Shown piece by piece: positions 14,479 through 21,733 of a stretch of 22,418 nt of DNA. Both the position numbers and the translations under genes were made by a program. Source of the stretch: DAOUAJ01 sp034433615 (GTDB lineage: Bacteria > Chloroflexota > Anaerolineae > DUEN01). Positions within the stretch are counted from its first letter, which is position 1. Each line of letters opens with the position of its first letter. Under the pieces are notes generated by a model that was given only the letters and a program-made list of their open reading frames with translations, was not told where the DNA came from and ran no database searches. The stretch is from the NCBI GenBank assembly GCA_034433615.1, contig DAOUAJ010000026.1, forward strand, positions 1-22,418. Reading direction: 5' to 3'.

Positions 14479-14492
14479 CTTCAGGGTCTCCG

Positions 14493-15554
14493 TCATCCCT
14501 TGAGAAACTCGTCGAGGGCGGCCTTGCTGACACGCACCTGGCTGCCAATGCGGCGCGCTTTCAAATCCCCACTCTGAATCAGGGCCATCACGTCCGCCTC
14601 GGACACGCGCAGATAGGCCGCGGCCTCGGCTGGCGTCATCACTTCTGGCACAGCACCACCCGTTTGAGCATGCTGCTCCACTGCCTGTCGCGTTTGCGAG
14701 CTCATCGCCTGAGTGATCGCCTGGGCCATCGCCGCCCCCAGACCCACGCCAGCTCCTAACCCCATACCAGCGCCGGTCAAACCACCCTCAGCACCCTCAG
14801 CCACAGCCGCATCGCGCATCGCCCGCGCTGCCTGGAATTGGAGGTAGGTCTGCATGTTGCCGATGGCGCCCATACTGGCCCGCTCATCAATGGCCCTGGC
14901 CGTCTCCTCCGTCGGGCTGATCGAGTTGACGTAAAACTGTTTAAGGGTCAGGCCGACTTGGTTAAAGGCGTCCTGAATTTTGGCCTTGATCCCCGCGCCC
15001 ATTTCATCGAAGTAGGCGGGCAGGTCGAACAGCCCCTTCTTGCTCTCCCCCAGGAGATCGGTCAGGCTGGCGACGACGATGCCCCGCAGGAAGTTTTCGA
15101 TCTGGCCGGTCTGGTAGATCCCTTGCGTGCCCACAATCTTGGCAACGAACATCTGGGGGTCGTTGACCTGCATGGAGTAGGTGCCGAAGGCCCGCAGGCG
15201 CACCATGCCCAGGTCCGGGTCGCGCAAAGTGATAGGCTCCGGCGTGCCCCACTTCATGTTCAGGAACTCCCGCATGTTGACGAAGTATACCTCGGCCGTG
15301 AAGGGGCTGCGGCCGTCGAACGCCAGCCCCAGGATATTGATCAACAGGGGGATGTTGGCTGTGGTGATGGTATGACGGCCAGGACCGAAGGTGTCCAGCG
15401 CCCTGCCGTCCCGGAAGAAGACCGCTGTCTGGCTCTCGCGCACGATCACCTGGGAGCCGATGCGAAAATCACCGGCCCCAACTTCAGGCACACGCACCAC
15501 GATGTCGTTCTCACGCTGATTGGGGGCCTCTACAACGTCGAAAATCCTCGGCAT
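14493..15554 (-). CDS. SPFH-domain protein (YdjI/virion-core type) fused to an excisionase-type HTH
   Basis: The protein is 353 residues. Residues 1-~245 are an SPFH domain of the YdjI type (ENDIVVRVP, GSQVIVRESQTAVFFRDGRALDTFGPGRHTITTANIPLL split across ~16-71, then RAFGTYSMQV, and the helical NQVGLTLKQFYVNSISP). Residues ~253-280 are a Gly/Ala linker. Residues ~304-351 are a MerR/excisionase-type helix-turn-helix (VMTPAEAAAYLRVSEADVMALI, LKARRIGSQVRVS). SPFH proteins form ring-like scaffolds at membranes; the YdjI type recruits PspA in Bacillus. Most relatives end in a zinc ribbon instead, so the HTH is unusual. I place the start at the ATG at 15552-15554 with AAGGAG upstream; the longer frame runs into the repeat. 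It is last in the DUF2207 cluster. Confidence 0.88.
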   Translation of the reverse strand: MPRIFDVVEAPNQRENDIVVRVPEVGAGDFRIGSQVIVRESQTAVFFRDGRALDTFGPGRHTITTANIPLLINILGLAFDGRSPFTAEVYFVNMREFLNMKWGTPEPITLRDPDLGMVRLRAFGTYSMQVNDPQMFVAKIVGTQGIYQTGQIENFLRGIVVASLTDLLGESKKGLFDLPAYFDEMGAGIKAKIQDAFNQVGLTLKQFYVNSISPTEETARAIDERASMGAIGNMQTYLQFQAARAMRDAAVAEGAEGGLTGAGMGLGAGVGLGAAMAQAITQAMSSQTRQAVEQHAQTGGAVPEVMTPAEAAAYLRVSEADVMALIQSGDLKARRIGSQVRVSKAALDEFLKG

Positions 15555-15632
15555 CTCACATGCTCCTTTCTTGCTATTGAAGACAATGGAGGATGAGCCT
15601 GCCCTCGTCATTCTCTCAGACGAGAGGCCAGG

Positions 15633-15717
15633 GTAGCGAGGCAACGAGGCAACAAGGCACCAAGGCCACGGGGATACCCCTCGTTGCCTCATCCCTCGTT
15701 ACTTGTTGCCTCGCTAC
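15633..15717. repeat. Intergenic palindrome, AAGGCAACGAG family, copy 2
   Basis: GTAGCGAGGCAAC (15633-15645) and GTTGCCTCGCTAC (15705-15717) are a perfect 13-bp terminal inverted repeat. Between them are more GAGGCAAC/AAGGCA units and their complements, so long alternative stems are possible. It sits in the 176-base gap between the coiled-coil and SPFH genes and is related to the copy at 12024. Confidence 0.75.
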
Positions 15718-15730
15718 TCACTTCCTCATG

Positions 15731-16252
15731 TCACTCCACCGCGTTCCGCATCACTTCACCGCGGTGACGCCATTGCTGGTCGAGATCGGCCAGTAAGCTG
15801 ATCAGATCACGCACGGCCTGGCCGATGTTCTCCTTGCTTCCCACCGCCTGAGCCAGAGCGTCCACCTTCCCCTGCAACTCGCCCACCCGGCGCACCATCT
15901 CCTGGTCAAAACGGGCGAGCGCATCCAGCTCGGCCTCGCGCACCTTGCTGGCGTCGAAGAAGCCGGCATAGCCGTACGCGGCCGTCTTCACCTGGTCCAT
16001 CAGCAGTTGCAGCTTGCCCACTGCTCGCCCTGCATCATCCACCCACTCCAGCCCACCGCCGCTCAACAAATCGAGCTGGAGCGCGGTCAGCCGCCTGCGC
16101 TGATCCTCCAGCAGTTGGGCCAACGCATCTCGCACCTGGCGATCGGCCGCACGGCGCAGCTCCTTCTCTTTATAGCTCTTGACGCCTGGCAACCCTGCCA
16201 GGGTGCGCTCGACCGCGCCCATCTGCTCTCTTGTCTGTTCTACTGAGCTCAT
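15731..16252 (-). CDS. Coiled-coil protein of the SPFH/DUF2207 cluster
   Basis: The 173-residue protein is almost wholly helical and charged, with heptad-like stretches (SYKEKELRRAADRQVRDALAQ, then LLEDQRRRLTALQLDLL, and EAELDALARFDQEMVRRVGE with LQGKVDALAQAV). It has no membrane segment, signal peptide or Cys motif. I recognise no named family. GGAGG (16260-16264) is 7 bases before the ATG. It sits between the zinc-ribbon and SPFH genes, where related Bacillus operons carry PspA, itself a long coiled-coil membrane-remodelling protein. It is shorter than PspA (~220) and shows no clear PspA N-terminal amphipathic helix, so a shared role is only a hypothesis. Confidence 0.75.
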   Translation of the reverse strand: MSSVEQTREQMGAVERTLAGLPGVKSYKEKELRRAADRQVRDALAQLLEDQRRRLTALQLDLLSGGGLEWVDDAGRAVGKLQLLMDQVKTAAYGYAGFFDASKVREAELDALARFDQEMVRRVGELQGKVDALAQAVGSKENIGQAVRDLISLLADLDQQWRHRGEVMRNAVE

Positions 16253-16351
16253 CTCCGATCCTCCACTGTAGATGAAGGACGAAGAACGAACGACGACAGA
16301 CCTTCGTCCCTCTCAGACTCGCTACGTTTCCCGTGGCTGCCGCGTTTCAGC

Positions 16352-16876
16352 TCATCGGGACAAAAATACCTCCGAGCCGCAGTACGGGCAGACGACGATC
16401 CCCTTGCCCGCCAGCTCCACCTGCCCACCACAGTTGGGGCATTTCTGATCGGCCTTCAGTTGGCTGGCCTCTCGCGAGTAGAGGATACCCTCTTTCCAGT
16501 TGATGGCGCCGCTGAACAACCCCTTGCCTACCAGGTCACGCACCCACGCCTCGATCTGCTCGCGCGTCACGTTCATGTCCAGGGCGATGTCCGAGATGCG
16601 CACCTGGCCCTGGGTCAGCACCCGGTTCAGCACTTGCTTTTCCCTTTCCACCTCGGCGAACTCGACCGCTTCCTGGCGGCCACGGATGGCCACATAACCC
16701 CCCACACCGACCATGATCAATACCACCGGCAAGATCAGGACCACGCCCAACAACCCGGCCGACACACTGAGCCGCTCCGTCGCGATGCCCGAGGCCAGGA
16801 ACACCCCCACGGCCAGGCAGAGCACAATGCCCGCGATCACCAGGATGATGCCGGTCACCCGGCCCATTCCAATCAT
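16352..16876 (-). CDS. Membrane protein with winged-helix-like segment and C-terminal zinc ribbon
   Basis: The 174-residue protein has two transmembrane helices (~8-30 and ~41-64), a charged helix, then a wHTH/PCI-like segment (~80-140: VLTQGQVRISDIALDMNVTREQIEAWVRDLVGKGLF). Last comes a zinc ribbon with C146-x2-C149 and C163-x2-C166 (CPNCGG, CPYCGS). The order resembles the membrane zinc-ribbon partner (YdjG-like) of PspA/SPFH operons, with the ribbon facing the cytosol if both termini are inside. GGAGG is 5 bases before the ATG. It follows the DUF2207 gene by ~95 bases and precedes the coiled-coil gene by ~99 bases; that latter gap shows no gene. Confidence 0.82.
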   Translation of the reverse strand: MIGMGRVTGIILVIAGIVLCLAVGVFLASGIATERLSVSAGLLGVVLILPVVLIMVGVGGYVAIRGRQEAVEFAEVEREKQVLNRVLTQGQVRISDIALDMNVTREQIEAWVRDLVGKGLFSGAINWKEGILYSREASQLKADQKCPNCGGQVELAGKGIVVCPYCGSEVFLSR

Positions 16877-16904
16877 GATGTCCTCCCCGATGCCCGTCGA
16901 GCTT

Positions 16905-16967
16905 TATAGCCATCAGCAGTCAGCGGTCAGCTTTCGGCTTTTAGCTGATGGCTGATGGCTGATAGCT
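16905..16967. repeat. Intergenic palindrome, AGCnnTCAGC family, copy 3
   Basis: AGCCATCAGC (16908-16917) has a perfect complement GCTGATGGCT twice (16944-16953 and 16951-16960). It lies between the DUF2207 stop and the zinc-ribbon gene start, inside the presumed operon, so it may adjust the ratio of the flanking proteins through mRNA structure. That effect is inference. Confidence 0.7.
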
Positions 16968-16971
16968 TCCA

Positions 16972-18912
16972 TCATCCGAACCCCGCTGAGCCGCCACCGC
17001 TGCCACCACCGCCTGAAGACCCTCCCCCACTCCAGCCGCCACCACCGAAGCCGCGACCTCCACCTGATGAGGAAGGCCGGCTGGTGAGTGTGCTGGAAGC
17101 GGAGTTCAGCATGGTGAAGAAGCCGCTGGTCATACTCTCCAGGCCCATGAAGGTGCCGCGGGTCATCCCCTCCAGGGACGGAGCGCTACCTTCCAGGCCG
17201 CCAGGTGCAGGCGCCTCAGATGCACGGCCAGGGGCGCGCCCACTGTCTCCAGCGCCGCGGCCGGGATGGACATACGGCCGCCCGGCTGGCTGGGGCGGAT
17301 ATGGCATGTACCAGATAGGCGCGGGCGCGTTCACTGCCGCAAACTTGCGCACATAGTCTTTCTCCACACCGAAGGCGATGGCATACGGCAGGTAACGCTC
17401 GAAGATCTCCTTCGCTTCCTCTAACTTTGTATACTTATCAATGTTCTCCAGGTAGCGCCGGAAAGCGCGCCAGCGGGCAGCCGCCTCTGACCCTTCGGCC
17501 GTCTTGCGCGGCATGGCGCGGGCCAGGATGATCAGCCCCAGGAAGGTGGCACCTAACCCGATGGGCATGCAGATCGCGAGATCGGTATAGGCAGAGAGCG
17601 CGGCCAGCAGAACCACCCCCAGCACACCGGTCATCACCAGCCCGGCGATCCCCAGCCCGGCGTAGAGGTTACGTGTGCTCTCGGGGCTGACCTTGAAGTA
17701 TCCAGCCTTCACCACCTCCTGGTACAGCAACGTCTTGATCCTGGGGATGACCCGATAAAACTTGTTCTTCAGATCAGATAACCGGCGCTCTCTTCGACTA
17801 TCGAAAAACTCGCGGATCAGCGTCTGCTCATATGGGCGCAATCCTTCGGTGGAGCCTACCAGCCGATAGGTGAAATCCTTATGGCCACCAATGCCCAGGA
17901 ACCCCGGCTCTTCCATCTCCTCGATGGTCATGACCCCGCGCCGGGCCAGGTCCACGATGGTGGCGATGATGTCTTCCATGTCCGCGTGCTCGTCCAGGAG
18001 GGTGCCGGCCATGCCGGCCGGGATGTCCGATGGCGGCTCGGTCAGGTAGTCCGCAGGCAGCTTGACGGGCACATCGCGGCCGCGGGTGTACCACAGCAGG
18101 TAGAGCAGGGCCGGCCCACCGATCAGGAAGAGCAGCCCTAACCCCAGCATCGCCACGTTGGCCACCGGCCGCCAACGGCGATCCCACTCCGCCTGCCGTT
18201 CTCGGGCGGCCGCCTCCGCATCAGCCTGCGCCTGCCACGCCGGCGGCTGTCCGGCTACCACCCCCGGCGTGAACTGCGCACGCACCTCGAACTCCTGGCC
18301 GGCCGGGACCTCCTCCGTCGCCTCGAAGACGACGGTGCGCGCGTCCGCCTTCTGGGCCATCACCGGCGCGCCATAGGCGTCCCAATTCTGGATCTCTGCC
18401 GGCTCCGGCACCTGCACCGTCACCCTGGAGGCGCGCACTGGAAACGAACGGTTGGACGGGATCGCCTTCCACCACAACTGATCGCCGCCCGGATAGTAAC
18501 GCAGCCCGCCGTCCACAGTGTAGGCGATGGTGTACGTGTGGCGACTATCGGACGTGGGCGGGAAGAACCATTTGATCTTAAACTCGCTCCCGTCCATGTA
18601 GGTGGTGAACGTCCACGGCTCCTCGCTCGAGCTCTGCCGGAACACCTGGTCGCCTTCGCTCACCTCGATGGCCGAGATGCGGCCCAGACGGCTCGTCTCG
18701 ACGCCGCGCGTCCCGAACCGGAACGTCCCGCTGGTGAACTCAATGGTCTGTCGCTCGACGACCCGGAACGTGCCATCAGCGTGCACCGTGACGTCCACGT
18801 CCCATCGTGCCCAATATAGCGTCTTACTTTGCGCCTGGGCCAGGCTGGTGGTGAGCAGCAGCAAGATGATCAACGGGCCGATCAGCCGCAACAGTTTGTA
18901 TCGCAATCGCAT
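16972..18912 (-). CDS. DUF2207 membrane protein with Gly/Ser-rich tail
   Basis: The 646-residue protein starts with a signal peptide (~1-27, ending SLAQAQ). An extracytoplasmic beta-rich DUF2207 domain follows (~30-215: WDVDVTVHADGTFRVVERQTIEF, RFGTRGVE, TIAYTVDGGLRYY), then a transmembrane helix (~253-275). A cytosolic winged-helix-like part comes next (MEDIIATIVDLARRGVMTIEE, ~312-335), then two more helices (~417-467), and a tail of mostly Gly and Ser (~612-646, GGGRGFGGGGWSGGG). Such tails are also found in the YdjH/TPM proteins of SPFH operons. The start is the ATG at 18910-18912, with GGAGG 8 bases upstream; a GTG three codons earlier overlaps that site. It is the first gene of a four-gene minus-strand cluster. 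Function is unknown; membrane stress or envelope upkeep is likely from context. Confidence 0.88.
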   Translation of the reverse strand: MRLRYKLLRLIGPLIILLLLTTSLAQAQSKTLYWARWDVDVTVHADGTFRVVERQTIEFTSGTFRFGTRGVETSRLGRISAIEVSEGDQVFRQSSSEEPWTFTTYMDGSEFKIKWFFPPTSDSRHTYTIAYTVDGGLRYYPGGDQLWWKAIPSNRSFPVRASRVTVQVPEPAEIQNWDAYGAPVMAQKADARTVVFEATEEVPAGQEFEVRAQFTPGVVAGQPPAWQAQADAEAAARERQAEWDRRWRPVANVAMLGLGLLFLIGGPALLYLLWYTRGRDVPVKLPADYLTEPPSDIPAGMAGTLLDEHADMEDIIATIVDLARRGVMTIEEMEEPGFLGIGGHKDFTYRLVGSTEGLRPYEQTLIREFFDSRRERRLSDLKNKFYRVIPRIKTLLYQEVVKAGYFKVSPESTRNLYAGLGIAGLVMTGVLGVVLLAALSAYTDLAICMPIGLGATFLGLIILARAMPRKTAEGSEAAARWRAFRRYLENIDKYTKLEEAKEIFERYLPYAIAFGVEKDYVRKFAAVNAPAPIWYMPYPPQPAGRPYVHPGRGAGDSGRAPGRASEAPAPGGLEGSAPSLEGMTRGTFMGLESMTSGFFTMLNSASSTLTSRPSSSGGGRGFGGGGWSGGGSSGGGGSGGGSAGFG

Positions 18913-18940
18913 CCTAAGCACCTCCTACTGCCCTGAAAAT

Positions 18941-19078
18941 AGCCATCAGTGATTAGCGATCAGCGATTAGCCACTCTGACTGAAGGCTGGCGGCTGCTTG
19001 TGGCCCGCACTTGTGGTCTTCGCCTCTCAGAAGACCATGGGCTAAAAGCTGACGGCTAACCGCTGACGGCTGACCGCT
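18941..19078. repeat. Intergenic palindrome, AGCnnTCAGC family, copy 4 with nested hairpin
   Basis: AGCCATCAG (18941-18949) opens a left arm of GATTAGC/GATCAGC units answered by GCTGACGGCT at 19048-19057 and 19062-19071. Its core matches copy 2 (CTTGTGGCCCGCA...ATGGGCT) but carries ~26 extra bases. Within them lies a perfect 7-bp hairpin GGTCTTC (19015-19021)/GAAGACC (19030-19036). The whole gene-free gap 18913-19215 holds this repeat, and beyond it (19079-19215) I see no gene, only short CTGTCCC repeats. Confidence 0.7.
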
Positions 19079-19215
19079 TTTCACTGGCAGTGGTGCTGTC
19101 CCTGGCATGAGGACTGTCCCATCAGACAGACAGGGCAACACATACACCTTCGCGCCGCTCCGCCCGACTCGCCCGACGTTCATCAGACGATGAACTGACA
19201 ACCAGGACCAACCTG

Positions 19216-21195
19216 TCACGGCGGGAGCAACGCAATGACCCCCAGGCTGGCCCGGCCGATCTCGCGGCCGTCCGCCGCCCGGTAGAGAATGACCAGGACC
19301 TCGTAAGTCCCCTCGGCCACTGACGGCGGCACGCGCAGGTCATACACATCCTGCACCACCTCGCCGGGCAGCCAGGCGGTAGTCGGGTAGGCGGAGTGGA
19401 CAGGCTCATCGTCGGCGGTTGCTATCTTGTCGTTGGTCGGCGTCGCCAGCCGCGCCGAGACTTTCAGCCGCTCCTCGATCCGATTTTCAGCCTGCCAGTG
19501 CAAGGTCAGGCGCACCATGCGGCCCGAACGCAGCGTCCTAGCCTCGACCAGGTAGCCGATCAGATGTACCCCCTGCCCCAGCGCCTGGTCGGTCTGGCCA
19601 GGGAGCCGGTCCCACGCGCCAGCGCCTTTGGGCCAGGCCCGGATGAGCGGCCCCACCGCCCCCAGCGAGTAGAGCGCCTCCGCGCCAGGTGTCAGTCGCG
19701 TCAGAAATGCGGGCCGCCCCTCGCTCAACAGGCGATCCACCGCCGCCAGCCGGTCCGTCTCGCGATCGGCCGGGATGGGCTGCACATCCGGTCGCAGCCC
19801 GTGGGCAAATTGAAAATAGCGGATCAGCGTCATCTCGCCCAGGATACCGACGATGGTCGAGCCTTCGGGCAGTGGCTGGCGAAGCATATCCTCGCCTGAC
19901 TCGTGCACTGCCCACTGGCCGCTACGATCCACCTGCGGGAAGCGAGCCATTGCTGGCCCCAGGGTGACCGTCAACACGACGGCCCCCAGGATCAGGTAGC
20001 CGGCCGAAAATGTCATTCTGAGGAGCGCTTTTTGCGACGAAGAATCTCGCCAACAAACTGGTGGGGGAGATTCTTCGCTCGCAGACTCGCTCAGAATGAC
20101 GTGAGGAGATGTTCGAATCGTCCAGACAATATTTGGATAAACACTCCTCCACCCCGTTTGCAGGGCAGCCAGACTGGCGGCCACGGCCAGGGCAGTGCAC
20201 AGGAACGCCGGCAGGAAGAAGACCTCGATGTCGGCCGCCCGATACGCGATGCCGAACCCGTACGTGGCCGCTAATGCCGCTGCCAGGCACAGACCGTCCC
20301 AGCGGGCCTGGCGACGATCCCCACCTGTCCATCCCGCCGCCAGGGCCACCAGCCCCAGGATCGCCAGCGCCATGCTCCAGACGTCGATTTGATCGCGCGC
20401 CAAGTGGAGGTAAAACCAGGCATCCCGTTGGATGGAGAAGGGGTTACCTGTCAGAAAGACGTTGTATTCCCGCGCGGTGACCCAGCCCCAGAACCCCGCC
20501 CAATCGTTGCGGTACGTGCCATCCAGCGAGGTGATGGCGCGGCCGCGCAGGGGCAGATAGGCATAGAGCAGCAGCGGCGTGAGCAGGGCGCTCACTGCGG
20601 GCAGCCAGGACATCCATGTTCGCCGCAGATCACCCCAGCGCCCAACCAGCCACAACGCCAGCGCTGGCGCTAACAGCAGGATCATGCGGTGATGAGCCAG
20701 CCCCAGGCCCAAGGCCAGCCCCACGGGCCACAGCCGACCCTGGCCATGCGCCCAACGCAGCGTCAGCCACAGGAGCAGGGCTTGCAGGAGCCCGTGTAGC
20801 GTGTACACCTCGGCCACGGTCGCCTGCGACCACCAGGCGGGAATGACCGCGAACTGGATCGCCGCCAACGCCGCCGCCAGCCGTCGTCCGCTCAGCTCGC
20901 GCCCGGCCAGGTAGAGCAGGCTGATCGCGGCCGCGCCCGTTACCGCCGAGAACAGGTTGGCCCGGTACGCCATCTCCCCCAACGGCAGCCGGGTGAATAG
21001 GTAGCCCAGCAAAGTGTACAACGGGTAGCCCGTCGGGTGGGCGATCCCCAGCGTGGGCAGGACGAGCTGGAACTCCAGGCTGTCGTCGAAAACGGCCACG
21101 ACGGAAGGGGCAGCGGTGCGCACGTAGAGGATCAGGTCGGCCAGGCCGAGCCCCAGTGCAATCCCAGCATCAAGGGAAAGGCGGCGCATCTCCAT
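19216..21195 (-). CDS. DUF2723 multi-membrane protein (PMT/ArnT-like glycosyltransferase superfamily)
   Basis: The 659-residue protein has about ten hydrophobic helices in its first ~430 residues and a soluble C-terminal part. The DUF2723 signature is clear near the N-terminus: VFDDSLEFQ (D38-D39, E41, lumenal acids) and GIAHPTGYPLYTLLGY (~50-65). Relatives are GT-C type transferases or O-glycosylation factors using lipid-linked sugars; no substrate can be assigned. The C-terminal ~130 residues form a beta-rich domain (LTLHWQAENRIEERLKVSARL...VPPSVAEGTYEVLVILY), like carbohydrate-binding modules attached to such membrane enzymes. Residues 366-395 (HVILSESASEES...QKALLRMTF) come from an inserted palindromic repeat that keeps the frame. 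The ATG at 21195 has no ribosome site and may be leaderless. Function of the insertion-bearing protein is uncertain. Confidence 0.85.
   Translation of the reverse strand: MEMRRLSLDAGIALGLGLADLILYVRTAAPSVVAVFDDSLEFQLVLPTLGIAHPTGYPLYTLLGYLFTRLPLGEMAYRANLFSAVTGAAAISLLYLAGRELSGRRLAAALAAIQFAVIPAWWSQATVAEVYTLHGLLQALLLWLTLRWAHGQGRLWPVGLALGLGLAHHRMILLLAPALALWLVGRWGDLRRTWMSWLPAVSALLTPLLLYAYLPLRGRAITSLDGTYRNDWAGFWGWVTAREYNVFLTGNPFSIQRDAWFYLHLARDQIDVWSMALAILGLVALAAGWTGGDRRQARWDGLCLAAALAATYGFGIAYRAADIEVFFLPAFLCTALAVAASLAALQTGWRSVYPNIVWTIRTSPHVILSESASEESPPPVCWRDSSSQKALLRMTFSAGYLILGAVVLTVTLGPAMARFPQVDRSGQWAVHESGEDMLRQPLPEGSTIVGILGEMTLIRYFQFAHGLRPDVQPIPADRETDRLAAVDRLLSEGRPAFLTRLTPGAEALYSLGAVGPLIRAWPKGAGAWDRLPGQTDQALGQGVHLIGYLVEARTLRSGRMVRLTLHWQAENRIEERLKVSARLATPTNDKIATADDEPVHSAYPTTAWLPGEVVQDVYDLRVPPSVAEGTYEVLVILYRAADGREIGRASLGVIALLPP
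20012..20100. repeat. Palindromic repeat inserted in frame in the DUF2723 gene
   Basis: GTCATTCTGAG (20012-20022) pairs with CTCAGAATGAC (20090-20100), and CGAAGAATCTC (20038-20048) with GAGATTCTTCG (20067-20077). This is the well-known type of dispersed bacterial palindrome that translates to VILSE...RDSSSQKALLRMT. Here it is ~89-90 bases long and keeps the reading frame open through a coding region, between two membrane helices. Confidence 0.85.
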
Positions 21196-21204
21196 AGCGG
21201 TGAA

Positions 21205-21233
21205 ATCATACCACAGTCGGCGGGGCTGGGCAA
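21205..21233 (-). promoter_or_regulatory. Promoter of the DUF2723 gene, likely leaderless
   Basis: On the minus strand TTGCCC (21228-21233) and TATGAT (21205-21210) are 17 bases apart. Only nine bases separate the -10 from the ATG at 21195, so transcription would begin 2-3 bases before it. No Shine-Dalgarno sequence precedes that ATG, which fits leaderless translation. Confidence 0.5.
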
Positions 21234-21245
21234 TTTTCGTGTTGC

Positions 21246-21437
21246 GTGGCAGGCAATGGTAGGGCGCCGGCGGTCTGGGCCCGAAGCAGACCGGCAGAGC
21301 TCGATGTTAAAGAGCGCCGCCGCCTTTTGGAGGCATTGGGTGAGCTTTACGGAGCCTGGACGGACGAAGACGAAGTAGAATTCGATCGGGCCAGAAAGGA
21401 AATGTGGGCCGGATGGCGACTCCCCAGCTCGTTATAG
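21246..21437 (+). CDS. Short antitoxin-like protein, probably lacking its N-terminus
   Basis: The 63-codon frame ends in KERRRLLEALGELYGAW with TDEDEVEFDRARKEMWAGW, an acidic helical C-terminus like those VapB-type antitoxins use to hold PIN toxins. The first ~18 codons (GTG start at 21246, no ribosome site; AGNGRAPAVWARSRP) look random and no DNA-binding domain is present. I infer that the N-terminal part was lost, or that the true start lies nearer 21300 at an unrecognised codon. It overlaps the toxin frame by 25 bases, the usual coupling in such pairs. The pairing is convincing from position; function is doubtful. Confidence 0.5.
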   Translation: MAGNGRAPAVWARSRPAELDVKERRRLLEALGELYGAWTDEDEVEFDRARKEMWAGWRLPSSL

Positions 21438-21733
21438 ACACGGACATCATTATTGATTATCTGCGACGTCGGACAGATGTCCTACGCACGGCGCGATTGC
21501 GTTTCTCTTGTGCGATGACGGCGATCACTCTGTATGAATTGAAATCTGTAAGTGTACGTTCGGAGCGCCAGGAGAGAACGATCACCACTCTTGCCGAAGT
21601 GTTAGATGTGTTACCTTTTGACCGAAGGGATGTGGAGCAAGCAGCCGAGATATGGCGTTTATTGGCCCGCAAAGGCGAGTTAATCGGCCTGCCTGATACT
21701 CTCATTGCGGGTACTTGTCTTGCCAGCGGTTGA
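21413..21733 (+). pseudogene. 3'-truncated VapC-type PIN toxin
   Basis: The frame starts VIDTDIIIDYLRRRTDVL (first PIN acids), has the second acid in TLYELKS and the third in GLPDTLIAGTCLASG, then stops at 21731-21733. A complete VapC continues for ~25 residues through LxTxNxxHF, which carries the last conserved acidic/polar position and strand. That part is missing, and I cannot find it in another frame downstream (the next frame reads LNNEFIVSARRRW, unlike PIN). The ATG at 21413 lies in the antitoxin frame; a GTG at 21404 is an alternative. Loss of the final strand should unfold or disable the RNase, so I class it as a pseudogene. AT content is visibly higher than in its neighbours, suggesting a separate origin. 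Confidence 0.75.

Noticed and set aside
14838..15596. A 252-codon plus-strand frame
   Set aside because: Antisense of the SPFH gene; composition typical of a shadow frame.
15555..15692. N-terminal extension of the SPFH protein
   Set aside because: The upstream codons come from the palindromic repeat and lack a ribosome site; the family start is MPRIFDVVEA.
16253..16351. Possible small gene between the coiled-coil and zinc-ribbon genes
   Set aside because: No frame with a start codon and ribosome site; only a short CGAAGG/CCTTCG-like pairing is visible.
11487..19078. CRISPR array
   Set aside because: The repeated AGCnnTCAGC motifs are imperfect, kilobases apart and arranged as palindromes, with no regular repeat-spacer pattern and no cas genes.
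18953..19219. An 88-codon minus-strand frame
   Set aside because: It runs through the intergenic palindrome, with a translation derived from repeat units and no ribosome site.
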